In this document: in pieces, positions 1 through 8,059 of the stretch
How the letters are laid out: each line of letters opens with the position of its first letter
Position numbering within the stretch: the stretch's first letter is position 1
Source: Rhodothermales bacterium
Lineage (GTDB): Bacteria > Bacteroidota > Rhodothermia > Rhodothermales > VXPQ01
Length of the DNA stretch: 38,014 nt
NCBI GenBank assembly: GCA_022825385.1
Contig: JAJDWX010000010.1
Location: forward strand, 1-38,014
Direction of reading: 5' to 3'
Translations under genes and position numbers: made by a program
Notes under the pieces: generated by a model
Database searches by the model: none
The model's input: only the letters and a program-made list of their open reading frames with translations
Told to the model about the DNA's origin: nothing

Positions 1-54
1 ACGCGCCCTTCGGGAGGCTGCGAGGGGCACGCTGGCTGTGTCATTCCTCATTAT

Positions 55-927
55 GTGGGGCCTGCCACATCGCTTCGTCATTCCTTGCCAGCGCACCCCT
101 CGCATGCCTCTGAGCTTCGCGGATTTAATCAGAGTATCCTTGTGCAGATAACCGACTGGATCATACCGCTTCGCATTGTCGATTTCGTCGAAATCGCCGC
201 TGTGTCGTACATCCTGTACAAATTGTACCGGTTCATGCGGGGCACGATCGCCCTGCAAATATTACTCGGGCTCGTGGCCCTGTACGTCGTGCAGGTGATT
301 GTGACCGCCGTGGACATGACCATGCTTCCGGCGCTTTTCGCGTCCATCGGGGAAGTGGCCGTCCTGGCGGTCATTATTCTTTTTCAGCCAGAAATACGCC
401 GCGTACTGCTCTTGCTGGGCCGCAACCCGCTCATACGGCGCTTCGTACGTTCGGCCGTACGGGAACAGACCATGAAAGAGGTCCTGGACGCCGTGGACAA
501 AATGAGCAAGAACCGGGTGGGCGCATTGATTGCGTTCGAACGCTCGTCGGGGCTGCGGAACTACACCGAAACGGGCGTCGCCGTCAAGGGCAATGTTTCC
601 TGCGACTTGCTCCTCGCTATATTCCATGGACAAAATCCCCTCCATGACGGCGCCGTGATCATAAGCGGCGACCGCCTCGAAGCCGCCCGCTGCATCTTGC
701 CGATCTCAAGCAACATAAAACCGGGAGGCACCCTGGGGCTTCGCCATCGCGCCGCCGCGGGCCTTTCCGAACAGACGGATGCTTTCGTCGTCGTCGTGTC
801 CGAAGAAACGGGCGCCATTTCCGTATCGACGGACGGCGAATTGCGTCGGAATCTGTCCGCCGACGCCCTGGAGGCAAGCCTCGCGGAGGCGTTTACCCAT
901 CGCCCCAGCCATGAACCGCCTGCGTAA
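55..927 (+). CDS. cdaA: Diadenylate cyclase CdaA (DisA_N domain)
   Basis: Membrane-bound enzyme that joins two ATP into cyclic di-AMP, a second messenger for osmotic and cell-wall balance. The protein has about three hydrophobic N-terminal segments (residues ~32-110) followed by the DAC catalytic domain. The two family signatures are present: DGA at 198-200 (in LHDGAVII) and RHR at 230-232 (in GLRHRAAAG). The GTG at 55 gives 290 residues, with an unusual polar ~28-residue leader. Family members normally begin just before the first membrane helix, so the GTG at 142 (residue 30) is a likely true start. No strong Shine-Dalgarno decides between them. The stop lies two bases before pcm, so the two are probably cotranscribed. 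The 54 bases before the gene are too short to identify the upstream neighbour. Confidence 0.94.
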   Translation: MGPATSLRHSLPAHPSHASELRGFNQSILVQITDWIIPLRIVDFVEIAAVSYILYKLYRFMRGTIALQILLGLVALYVVQVIVTAVDMTMLPALFASIGEVAVLAVIILFQPEIRRVLLLLGRNPLIRRFVRSAVREQTMKEVLDAVDKMSKNRVGALIAFERSSGLRNYTETGVAVKGNVSCDLLLAIFHGQNPLHDGAVIISGDRLEAARCILPISSNIKPGGTLGLRHRAAAGLSEQTDAFVVVVSEETGAISVSTDGELRRNLSADALEASLAEAFTHRPSHEPPA

Positions 928-929
928 TC

Positions 930-1598
930 ATGCTATCTGACGGGGTATTCGACCGGCGACGGCAGCGGCTCGTGGATCAGATGCGAGAGCACGGCATTTC
1001 CGACGAACGCGTACTCGCCGCGATCGGCTCGACGCATCGGCACCGGTTCGTAGAAAAAGCGTTCCGCCCGCGCGCCTACGAAGACGAGGCGCTGCCCATC
1101 GGGATGAAGCAAACCATATCGCAACCTTTTACGGTGGCCTACCAGACCATGTTGCTGGACGTCCAGCCCGGCGACCGGATTCTCGAAGTCGGGACCGGGA
1201 GCGGATATCAAGCCGCCGTACTCTGCGAAATGGGGGCGCGCGTATTTTCCATCGAGCGACACCGACCGCTCCTCGCGCGGACGCGCGACCTCCTTGCGTC
1301 GCTTGGCTACCGGGTCGCGCTCAAAACCGGCGACGGAACGCTCGGATGGGCGTCCCAGGCTCCATTCGATGGCGTCGTGATCACGGCGGGCGCATCGGAG
1401 GCGCCGGAAACGCTGCTCCGCCAACTGCGCATCGAAGGCGAAGACGACAAACCCGCCGGACGCCTGGTTGCGCCTGTCGGCAACCGGGAGACGCAGACGA
1501 TGTGGCTGTACCGCCGGCTCGCCGAAGATCGCTACGAAAAAACGGCCAGTCGGCAATTCAAGTTCGTCCCGCTGATCGGCCAGCAAGGCGGCCTGTAG
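930..1598 (+). CDS. pcm: Protein-L-isoaspartate O-methyltransferase
   Basis: Cytosolic repair enzyme that uses S-adenosylmethionine to methylate isoaspartyl residues in aged proteins. At 222 residues it is a normal family length. Residues 62-66 (TISQP) match the conserved substrate-loop motif. Residues 86-94 (EVGTGSGYQ) are the SAM-binding motif I. The C-terminal FVPLIG near residue 214 is the usual family ending. It begins two bases after cdaA stops, which suggests translational coupling. It ends 13 bp from the stop of the convergent gene on the minus strand, leaving almost no room for a terminator between them. Confidence 0.95.
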   Translation: MLSDGVFDRRRQRLVDQMREHGISDERVLAAIGSTHRHRFVEKAFRPRAYEDEALPIGMKQTISQPFTVAYQTMLLDVQPGDRILEVGTGSGYQAAVLCEMGARVFSIERHRPLLARTRDLLASLGYRVALKTGDGTLGWASQAPFDGVVITAGASEAPETLLRQLRIEGEDDKPAGRLVAPVGNRETQTMWLYRRLAEDRYEKTASRQFKFVPLIGQQGGL

Positions 1599-1611
1599 AA
1601 CCGTCGCGGAA

Positions 1612-3018
1612 CTACCCGACGATGGTGGGCATGCCCGTGGCGAACGCTTCCCTGAGCGCTTGCGTGGCCTCCCCCCGAAGCGCTTCCGCGCTGGCGTTGC
1701 CATCGTCCAGCACGGCAATGCCGATGCTCACCCCGCCCCCTCCCGGCAATCCGGGATGGCCAAGCATATCCTGCTGGAGCCGGATCGCCCATTGCTCTAC
1801 GGCTTCGCCCGCTTCCTTGAAAAATACGCCGAACAACAACTCGCCGAACCGCTCGACGCGCGCGCCGCGGACGGTTTCCCGCAGCCGCTGCACCAGCAAA
1901 CTCTCCGCCTGCATAACCGCCCGTTGCCCTCCTTCGTCCGCAATATCCTCGGCGCAATTCAGGTATACGAGCGCCAGGGCAAGCGGCGTACCCTGGTCCT
2001 GCGCCCGCCATATCTCCTCGTCGACGATTTCGCTTCGCGGGCGCACGTCCTCTTTCCCTTCCCGCAAGAGTTCGTCGCCAATCCCCGTTTCCAGAATATT
2101 TCCCAAAAGATGGGCAAAATTAATGGACAGGATTTGCTTCGCCTCGGAACGGAGCATATGCCCCCGCATCGCATCGGCAAGCAGCACGTACCGGGCCAGC
2201 GCGGAAGGAACAGGGACAGGAGCAAGAACCACTTGCTTGATCGGAACCCGTTGCCGGTAGTATCCGCACACATTGCCTGCAAGCTGGTTCTCGGACGCGC
2301 TACGGAAGTGCAGCCCCGGCCGGCGGTGTTCCCATTGCAAGAGCGGCGTTTTCGATACGAACGACCCGCTGCCGCGCGCGTTGCGGTTCACGCTTACGAT
2401 AGCCTCTATATGATATTGAGGCGCTCTGTTCGGCTGCCTGAGCAGGCACACCGTATCGGCTCGGGTAATGCCGCGGTACGCCTGCATATACGGAAGGAGC
2501 ACTGTGCGCAGCGACTGGTGCGACGACTCGTTGACAGCGATCCGAACGCTTTGCGAAGACTCCTGAATGGAAAAATCCAGCGTTCCCTGCACAGGCGCGG
2601 TCAACCGGGAAACTTTCGGGTTCGCGCGCGCGGAACCGTTCGCTGCGGTCGCCGCCGAGCCATTCCCCGAAACGGCGTCTGTCCCGAGCCGTTCCTCGTA
2701 TTCTTCGGATCCGTCCGCGGCGCCCTTCGGACGAATGTCCAGAATACCCACCGCAGCGAGGTCCCTTTGTCGTTCGTCGCCAAGCGCTTCCTCGTCCGCG
2801 GACGCTTCCGGCGGCGCGTCGGCCAGGGATTCCGCCTGGTCCCGGCTGGCTTGCTTGTACCGTTTGCGCCGCAGACGGCGCCGTACGACGTGAACGATCG
2901 CCACAGTCAGGGCAACGCCCAACGCAGCGCCCGCCGCCCAAAAAAGAAGCGGCTGGTCAATAACCAGCGCCAGCGCGACGGCCACCACCGCCGCGATGAC
3001 AAAAAGAACGCGCAACAT
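1612..3018 (-). CDS. Membrane protein with sensor-like region and degenerate GGDEF domain
   Basis: This 468-residue protein starts with two hydrophobic segments (residues ~3-20 and ~26-46), then a basic stretch and an acidic/polar linker to about residue 145. A GAF-like region (~150-310) follows, then a C-terminal domain (~325-468) with the layout of a GGDEF domain. It has a hydrophobic strand with LALALVYLN, a closing strand SIGIAV near 431-436, and an ALREAFATG helix. The position of the GG(D/E)EF loop reads RFGELLF (390-396), so the signature is lost and cyclase activity is unlikely. The closest guess is a membrane-tethered sensor or nucleotide-binding protein. The GAF assignment is weaker than the GGDEF one. 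It stands alone on the minus strand, with its own promoter at 3105-3133, and converges on pcm. Confidence 0.6.
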   Translation of the reverse strand: MLRVLFVIAAVVAVALALVIDQPLLFWAAGAALGVALTVAIVHVVRRRLRRKRYKQASRDQAESLADAPPEASADEEALGDERQRDLAAVGILDIRPKGAADGSEEYEERLGTDAVSGNGSAATAANGSARANPKVSRLTAPVQGTLDFSIQESSQSVRIAVNESSHQSLRTVLLPYMQAYRGITRADTVCLLRQPNRAPQYHIEAIVSVNRNARGSGSFVSKTPLLQWEHRRPGLHFRSASENQLAGNVCGYYRQRVPIKQVVLAPVPVPSALARYVLLADAMRGHMLRSEAKQILSINFAHLLGNILETGIGDELLREGKEDVRPRSEIVDEEIWRAQDQGTPLALALVYLNCAEDIADEGGQRAVMQAESLLVQRLRETVRGARVERFGELLFGVFFKEAGEAVEQWAIRLQQDMLGHPGLPGGGGVSIGIAVLDDGNASAEALRGEATQALREAFATGMPTIVG

Positions 3019-3104
3019 TATGCTGTCATGTCCTGCCTGTGAACACGGGAACGAAAGCGAGGCAGCGGCGGCATTGCATTGGGTGGATACAGAATGCCGT
3101 AAGT

Positions 3105-3133
3105 AATCTACAAAAAAGGAAAGATAATGTCAA
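3105..3133 (-). promoter_or_regulatory. Sigma70-type promoter of the degenerate-GGDEF gene
   Basis: On the minus strand a perfect TTGACA (-35, 3133-3128) is followed after exactly 17 bases by TAGATT (-10, 3110-3105), four of six matches to TATAAT. It lies about 90 bp upstream of the ATG at 3018 and within the gap between that gene and ftsX. It is the best canonical promoter I could see in the window. Confidence 0.65.
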
Positions 3134-3245
3134 CAAAATGTAAACGCCGCGCCCCCGCCGGATATCCGCAAGCGGTTCAAAGCGATTTCGCCGGGGGAGG
3201 CGGGGCGGCGGGCGACCGAAAATCAGGAAGAGGAATTCCCGACAG

Positions 3246-4127
3246 CTAATGCAACGGAATATTGCCTATCACCTTGCGAAAGGCGAAACGGGAACCGATC
3301 CAGCCAAGCGCGAGGCCGCATAGCGCGAGGCCGCATAGCGCAATAAGCAGCCAAGCGTTCGGAAACACGGTCATTTGCGGCAGATATCGCTGCGCCAGCG
3401 CGTACAATCCCCAGAGCAGCAAAAAAGCCAATACGGCGGACCCTATCCCTTGCGCCATGCCTTCCACCACGAACGGCCGCCGGATAAAGCGCTCGGTGGC
3501 GCCCACCAGTTTCATGGTGCGAATGAGCAGGCGCCGCGCATACATGGTAAGGCGAATCGTGTTGGCGACCAGAAATATGGACGTGAGTACGACAATGCTC
3601 CCGATCAACAGGCCAACGATAGCCAGCAGGCGCAGATTTTCCTGCACTTTGGCGAGCAAGGCGCTGTTGAAAACCACTTCGTCCACATGATCCCACGAAC
3701 GGAATTCTCCGGCGATCGCCTCCAGGCTATCCGGGTGCGCATAGACGGGGGCCACGCGAACCTTGATAGACGCCGGCAGAAAAGGCGTATCCAGAAACGC
3801 GTCGGCGCCCTCTCCAAACTCTTCCTGGAAAATAATGCGGGCGTCCCGGCGAGAAACAAATTCGGTTTCGGCTACGCCCCGCGTCCCTTCCACCTGCAGG
3901 CGGATGGCCGCAATGGCGGCGTCCTCCGCCGATTCCTCCACGAAAATCTCCAGTTCGCCGACGCGCTGACGCAACCAGGTCGATACCTGTTGCGCCTCGT
4001 ATGCAAGCCATGCGAAAAGCCCGATCATGGTCAAGGCCACCGTCATCGCGCTGATCGAAGTAAACGCCGAAACGCGGGCGCGGCGCAACCCGGCCAATCC
4101 TTCCCGAATGCTGTAGGGCAAACGCAT
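3246..4127 (-). CDS. ftsX: Cell division protein FtsX
   Basis: Permease-like subunit of the FtsEX complex, which sits at the division septum and activates peptidoglycan hydrolases. With the ATG at 4127 the protein is 293 residues. It has one N-terminal membrane helix (~21-45), an extracytoplasmic domain (~46-170), and three more helices (around 175-200, 225-250 and 260-285). This four-helix FtsX pattern includes a conserved LVGATERFIRRPF segment. The open frame extends upstream into pheA, but the ATG at 4127 (protein start MRLPYSIREGL) matches normal FtsX starts and lies 16 bp after pheA stops. ftsE is not in the window. Near the C-terminus an exact 15-bp tandem duplication repeats LCGLA inside the last membrane helix. 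Confidence 0.93.
   Translation of the reverse strand: MRLPYSIREGLAGLRRARVSAFTSISAMTVALTMIGLFAWLAYEAQQVSTWLRQRVGELEIFVEESAEDAAIAAIRLQVEGTRGVAETEFVSRRDARIIFQEEFGEGADAFLDTPFLPASIKVRVAPVYAHPDSLEAIAGEFRSWDHVDEVVFNSALLAKVQENLRLLAIVGLLIGSIVVLTSIFLVANTIRLTMYARRLLIRTMKLVGATERFIRRPFVVEGMAQGIGSAVLAFLLLWGLYALAQRYLPQMTVFPNAWLLIALCGLALCGLALGWIGSRFAFRKVIGNIPLH
3309..3338. repeat. Exact 15-bp tandem duplication inside ftsX
   Basis: Two adjacent identical copies of GCGAGGCCGCATAGC (3309-3323 and 3324-3338) keep the reading frame and duplicate five residues (LCGLA) in the last transmembrane segment of FtsX. Confidence 0.85.
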
Positions 4128-4143
4128 TATTTCTGAAGTACGC

Positions 4144-5001
4144 TTATGTTTTTCCGCTCCTGTACGACCCAAGCACCTTGAGGTACGAAGCAATTTCCCG
4201 AAGATGGTCCAGCGCGAGCTCCACCGGCTTGTCCGACGCAGAGCCAAGCACGTCAAGATAAAAACGATAATTGCCCGGACTCCCCGCAAGCGGGCGGCTT
4301 TCTATCTTGAACAAGTCCAGTTCCCGAAGCGCGAATACGGCAAGGCTCTTGAACAGGGCGCCGGGGACATTGGCGCGCATGGAAAACACAATGGACGTTT
4401 TCCAGTCTTGACGGACGTCGGGACGCGGCGACGGCAATTCCCGCTCGCGCGAAAGCAACAGAAACCGCGTATAATTCCGATGATTGTTTTCGATGTCGGC
4501 TTCGAGGATGTCGAGTCCGTACACCGCCGCGGCGCGGGCGCTCCCGATAGCCGCTTCGCCAGGAGCGCCATTCCGGGCCAGGTCCCGTACGGCCCCCGCC
4601 GTGTCGTAGGCCGCCACGGCCTCCGCGGACGACAGGCGCGTTCGCAGAAAATCCCGACACTGGCCAAGCGCCTGCGGATGCGAACGCACCACGCGAATAT
4701 CGTCCAGGGCGGCGCCCGGCGCCGCGATCAAATTGTGCCGTATCCGCAACTGCAACTCGCCAATAATGAACGCTTCGTGCATGCGCAACAGGTCGTAGCA
4801 CGCGTGCACGCTCCCGAACAGGGAATTTTCGATGGGAATGACCACCCGCTCGACCGCCTCGCTTTCCAGCGCCTCGAACACCTTTTCGAAAGAAGGCAAG
4901 GGAACCGCTTCGGCGTCCGCAACAAAGCCCCGCAGCGCTTCTTCGCTGAAAGCGCCCGTCTCGCCCTGAAAAGCAATCCGTATGGAAGCAGGTGACGACA
5001 T
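4144..5001 (-). CDS. pheA: Prephenate dehydratase with ACT domain
   Basis: Converts prephenate to phenylpyruvate in phenylalanine synthesis, in the cytosol. The 285-residue protein is the monofunctional form, with no chorismate mutase domain. The catalytic domain starts FQGETGAFSEEA and contains the catalytic threonine motif YTRF near residue 185. The C-terminal ACT domain carries VPGALFKSL and the ESRP motif, which bind phenylalanine for feedback inhibition. The ATG at 5001 overlaps the argS stop by one base (TAATG arrangement), indicating coupled translation. ftsX follows 16 bp after its stop. A longer upstream reading frame exists only because argS is open in this frame. Confidence 0.95.
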   Translation of the reverse strand: MSSPASIRIAFQGETGAFSEEALRGFVADAEAVPLPSFEKVFEALESEAVERVVIPIENSLFGSVHACYDLLRMHEAFIIGELQLRIRHNLIAAPGAALDDIRVVRSHPQALGQCRDFLRTRLSSAEAVAAYDTAGAVRDLARNGAPGEAAIGSARAAAVYGLDILEADIENNHRNYTRFLLLSRERELPSPRPDVRQDWKTSIVFSMRANVPGALFKSLAVFALRELDLFKIESRPLAGSPGNYRFYLDVLGSASDKPVELALDHLREIASYLKVLGSYRSGKT

Positions 5002-6689
5002 TACATGCGTTCCGGTCTGGAAACGCCAAGCGCTTGCAAACCATTCGAAAGTACGATCCGCGCCGCGCGCGCCAACTGCATGCGGGCCGCCGCCAGATCG
5101 TTTGCTTCTCCGATAATACGGCAATGGCCGTAGAACTGCGTAAAAGCAACGGCTACTTCGCGCAAATAATTGGCCGCCTGGTGCGGCTCGCGCGCGGCGG
5201 CGGCCTGCGCAAGGACCTCCGGGAACCGCAAAAGGACCTTCATGAGCGCGATTTCGGCGGGATGCGCAAGCAACGACCAATCGGCGCCCTCGTCGCAAAA
5301 ACCCGTTTCCGCCGCTTTGCGCAGAATGGAGCAAATGCGCGCATGGGCGTACTGCAAGTAAAATACGGGATTCTTGTCGCTGGCTTCCTTCGCCAGGTCC
5401 AGGTCGAATTCAAGGTGCGCGTTAGGGGACCGCATCAAAAAGAAAAACCGCGTAACGTCTTCGCCCACTTCGTCCATCAAATCGTCCAGGGTCACATAGG
5501 TTGCCCGCCGGGTGCTCATCTTTACCGGCGCGCCTCCGCGCACAAGCGTAACGAACTGATGCACCATGACTTCCACGCGGTCGGCGTCCCGCCCCAGCGC
5601 CCGGAGACCATGCAGCACGTCCGGGTACGTCGCAATGTGATCGGCCCCGAGAATATCCACGATGCGGTCGAAACCCCGGTCGCACTTGTCGACGTGGTAG
5701 GCGATATCGGGCAGGCGATAGGTTGGCTCGCCGCTGCGCTTGACAAGCACGGTGTCCTGTTCCTTGCCGAACGCCGTGGTCCGGAACCATACGGCGCCGT
5801 CCCGATCGTAGCAATGCCCCGCGTCGCGCAACGCCTGTAGCGCGCGCCACACCGCATCGTTCTCGTACAGGCTCCGTTCGTTGAAATACGTATCCATGCG
5901 GATGCCGAGACGGTCCAGCGTCCGTTCGATGTCGGCGAAAATGGCCTTTTCCGCCGCCTCCTTGAACGGGGCCGCGTCGCCATCCGGGTCGGGCGGGTTT
6001 TCCGATTCGGCATGCAGGCGTTCGGCGATGTCCGTAATATAGGCCCCAAGGTAGCCGTCCTCTGGAAAAGACGCCGGGACCTCGACCGACGCGCCGCCCG
6101 CGTCTATCTGCTTGCGCGGCGCGTCCGGGTCGATAACCGCCTGGTATCGCGCCTGCACGGACTCGCCCAGCACGCGCATCTGCCGCCCGGCGTCGTTAAA
6201 ATAATACTCGCGGGTCACGTCGTAGCCGCTCCAGGCCAGCAAATTGGCCACCGTGTCGCCAAGCACCGCATTGCGGCCATGGCCCACCGTCAGCGGTCCG
6301 GTGGGATTCGCGCTCACATACTCCACCAGCGCCCGTTTTCCCTTCCCGGTTTCGCCGCGCCCAAACGCCTCCCCGGCGGCAAGCAGCGCGCGCATCTCCT
6401 CCGCCAGATATTCCGTCGCAAAGCGAAAGTTTACGAACCCGGAACCGGCCGCCTCCACGGAAGCGATCCGCGCAGGGTCGAGCGGGCGGGCGCGCAGCGC
6501 TTCCGCCAGTTCCTCGGCGATGCGGCGAGGCGGGCGACGCAAATGCCGCGCCAGCTGCATGGCCGCATTCGTGGCCAGGTCGCCGTGCTCGGAATTTTTG
6601 GGCTTTTCGAATTCCGGGGCGAAATCCGGCGGCGTCCCGTCGAACTGCGTCAGGACCTCGACCAGCGCGCTTGCGAGATACGTTTTCAC
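5001..6689 (-). CDS. argS: Arginyl-tRNA synthetase
   Basis: Class I synthetase that charges tRNA-Arg. The 562-residue length is normal. The N-terminal Add-1 domain is followed by the nucleotide-binding motif ANPTGPLTVGHGRN (127-140). The usual first histidine of the HIGH motif is threonine here (TVGH). The KMSKS equivalent reads KMSTR at 390-394. The C-terminal DALR anticodon-binding domain ends in the typical SRPERM. The start is GTG at 6689, giving MKTYLASAL. The gene begins 43 bp after rodA and overlaps pheA by one base, so it belongs to the mrdA-rodA-argS-pheA-ftsX run. Confidence 0.97.
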   Translation of the reverse strand: MKTYLASALVEVLTQFDGTPPDFAPEFEKPKNSEHGDLATNAAMQLARHLRRPPRRIAEELAEALRARPLDPARIASVEAAGSGFVNFRFATEYLAEEMRALLAAGEAFGRGETGKGKRALVEYVSANPTGPLTVGHGRNAVLGDTVANLLAWSGYDVTREYYFNDAGRQMRVLGESVQARYQAVIDPDAPRKQIDAGGASVEVPASFPEDGYLGAYITDIAERLHAESENPPDPDGDAAPFKEAAEKAIFADIERTLDRLGIRMDTYFNERSLYENDAVWRALQALRDAGHCYDRDGAVWFRTTAFGKEQDTVLVKRSGEPTYRLPDIAYHVDKCDRGFDRIVDILGADHIATYPDVLHGLRALGRDADRVEVMVHQFVTLVRGGAPVKMSTRRATYVTLDDLMDEVGEDVTRFFFLMRSPNAHLEFDLDLAKEASDKNPVFYLQYAHARICSILRKAAETGFCDEGADWSLLAHPAEIALMKVLLRFPEVLAQAAAAREPHQAANYLREVAVAFTQFYGHCRIIGEANDLAAARMQLARAARIVLSNGLQALGVSRPERM

Positions 6690-6732
6690 TTTGGCTGCAA
6701 ATCTGCGAACGTGCAGGACAATTGCAAAAGGA

Positions 6733-7992
6733 TCAATATACGTAGATGGGGAAATCGTCGCGCCGCATGTGCAAATTCAGCAAGAGGGCCAGCAGCACCG
6801 TGTTGGCGAGCATGGCGGACCCTCCGTAGGAAATGAACGGCAGCGGAATCCCGATGACCGGCAGCAAACCCGCCACCATCCCGATATTAACGAAAACATG
6901 CGCCAGAAAGATGCTTGCGGTCCCCACGGCCACCATGCTCCCGAAGGGATGTTTGATCTGCATGCCCATCTGAATCACGCGAACGAGCAGAACCGTAAAC
7001 AGGGCAATCACCGCCATGGAGCCAAGAAATCCCCATTCTTCCCCAATGATGCTGAACACGAAATCCGTCGATTGCTCCGGCACGTAGGCGCCTTGCGTCT
7101 GCGTCCCCTCCATAAAGCCCTTGCCGGTCAAGCCTCCGGATCCGATCGCCGCTTTCGACTGCACCAGGTGAAAGCCCACCCCCGACCGGAATTCCTCCGC
7201 GCCCGGGTTCGTAAAAGAACGAATGCGCGCCACCTGATGCGGACGAAACACTTGGTGCAGGGCGAACAGCACGGCGGCGATCGCGCCCCCGGAAAATACC
7301 CCCGCCATGGCGCCGTACAACCGCGACCGGGTCTTCCAGAACACGAAAATCGTAAAGAGCGCCGCGAAAACGAGGGCGGTGGGAAGGTGCACCACCGCAA
7401 AATAGCCCGCCACGCCCGACGCAGCCATAAGAATAAACATGCTGGTCGGCCAGATTGCCCAAAACACGGCCACGGGCGCCACAGCGCAAAACACAAAGGC
7501 GGTTCCGGCGTCGTTCTGAAGCAGAATCAACGCCACGGGAACCATAAAAACGGCGACCAGCAGCAACGCATAGCGCACTTTGCTCGAATTGGGCCGTATG
7601 GACGAAACCAACTGGGCCGCCGCCAGCACGGCGCCCACCTTGGCGATTTCGGAAACTTGCAGGCTAAACCCTCCTATGTACAACCAGCTCCGTGCGCCGT
7701 TGACTTCGCGTCCGAACAACAGGGCGAGGGCCAGCAAAAGCAACGTCCCCAGATATGCGACCCAGGCGACGCGCTGGAAAAAATGCACGGGGAGAAAGAG
7801 ACACGCCAGGCCCGCCCCCGACGATATGACAATCCATGCCAGCTGGCGCCAGAAATTCTGGCGGACGGACGCAAGGAGATACTCCGCGGACGGGCCATTC
7901 GTGGTGCTGTAGATGGCGACGAGGCCAATGGACGCCAGCCCGACCCAGGCGAAAATCGTGAGGTAATCCAGATTCCGATACCAGATGCGCAT
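6733..7992 (-). CDS. rodA: Rod shape-determining SEDS glycosyltransferase RodA
   Basis: Inner-membrane peptidoglycan polymerase of the elongasome, working with PBP2. The 419-residue protein has about ten hydrophobic segments. SEDS signatures are present: the extracytoplasmic VPEQSTDFVFSIIGEEWG segment with the conserved Asp and Glu pair, and the late membrane motif PLPFISYGGSAML. GKGFMEGTQTQGAYVPE matches RodA better than FtsW. The ATG at 7992 gives MRIWYRNLDYLT. It follows mrdA by 67 bp and precedes argS by 43 bp. The mrdA-rodA pairing is the usual one and supports both calls. Confidence 0.96.
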   Translation of the reverse strand: MRIWYRNLDYLTIFAWVGLASIGLVAIYSTTNGPSAEYLLASVRQNFWRQLAWIVISSGAGLACLFLPVHFFQRVAWVAYLGTLLLLALALLFGREVNGARSWLYIGGFSLQVSEIAKVGAVLAAAQLVSSIRPNSSKVRYALLLVAVFMVPVALILLQNDAGTAFVFCAVAPVAVFWAIWPTSMFILMAASGVAGYFAVVHLPTALVFAALFTIFVFWKTRSRLYGAMAGVFSGGAIAAVLFALHQVFRPHQVARIRSFTNPGAEEFRSGVGFHLVQSKAAIGSGGLTGKGFMEGTQTQGAYVPEQSTDFVFSIIGEEWGFLGSMAVIALFTVLLVRVIQMGMQIKHPFGSMVAVGTASIFLAHVFVNIGMVAGLLPVIGIPLPFISYGGSAMLANTVLLALLLNLHMRRDDFPIYVY

Positions 7993-8059
7993 GGGACAAG
8001 CCGTCGGAAACAGCGATGGAAACAGGATGCGGGTCTATGCGAACGAAACAGGCGTAATA

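Noticed and set aside
1660-3042. Plus-strand frame of 460 codons
   Set aside because: It is antisense to the degenerate-GGDEF gene, has Arg-rich low-complexity composition and lacks any family similarity.
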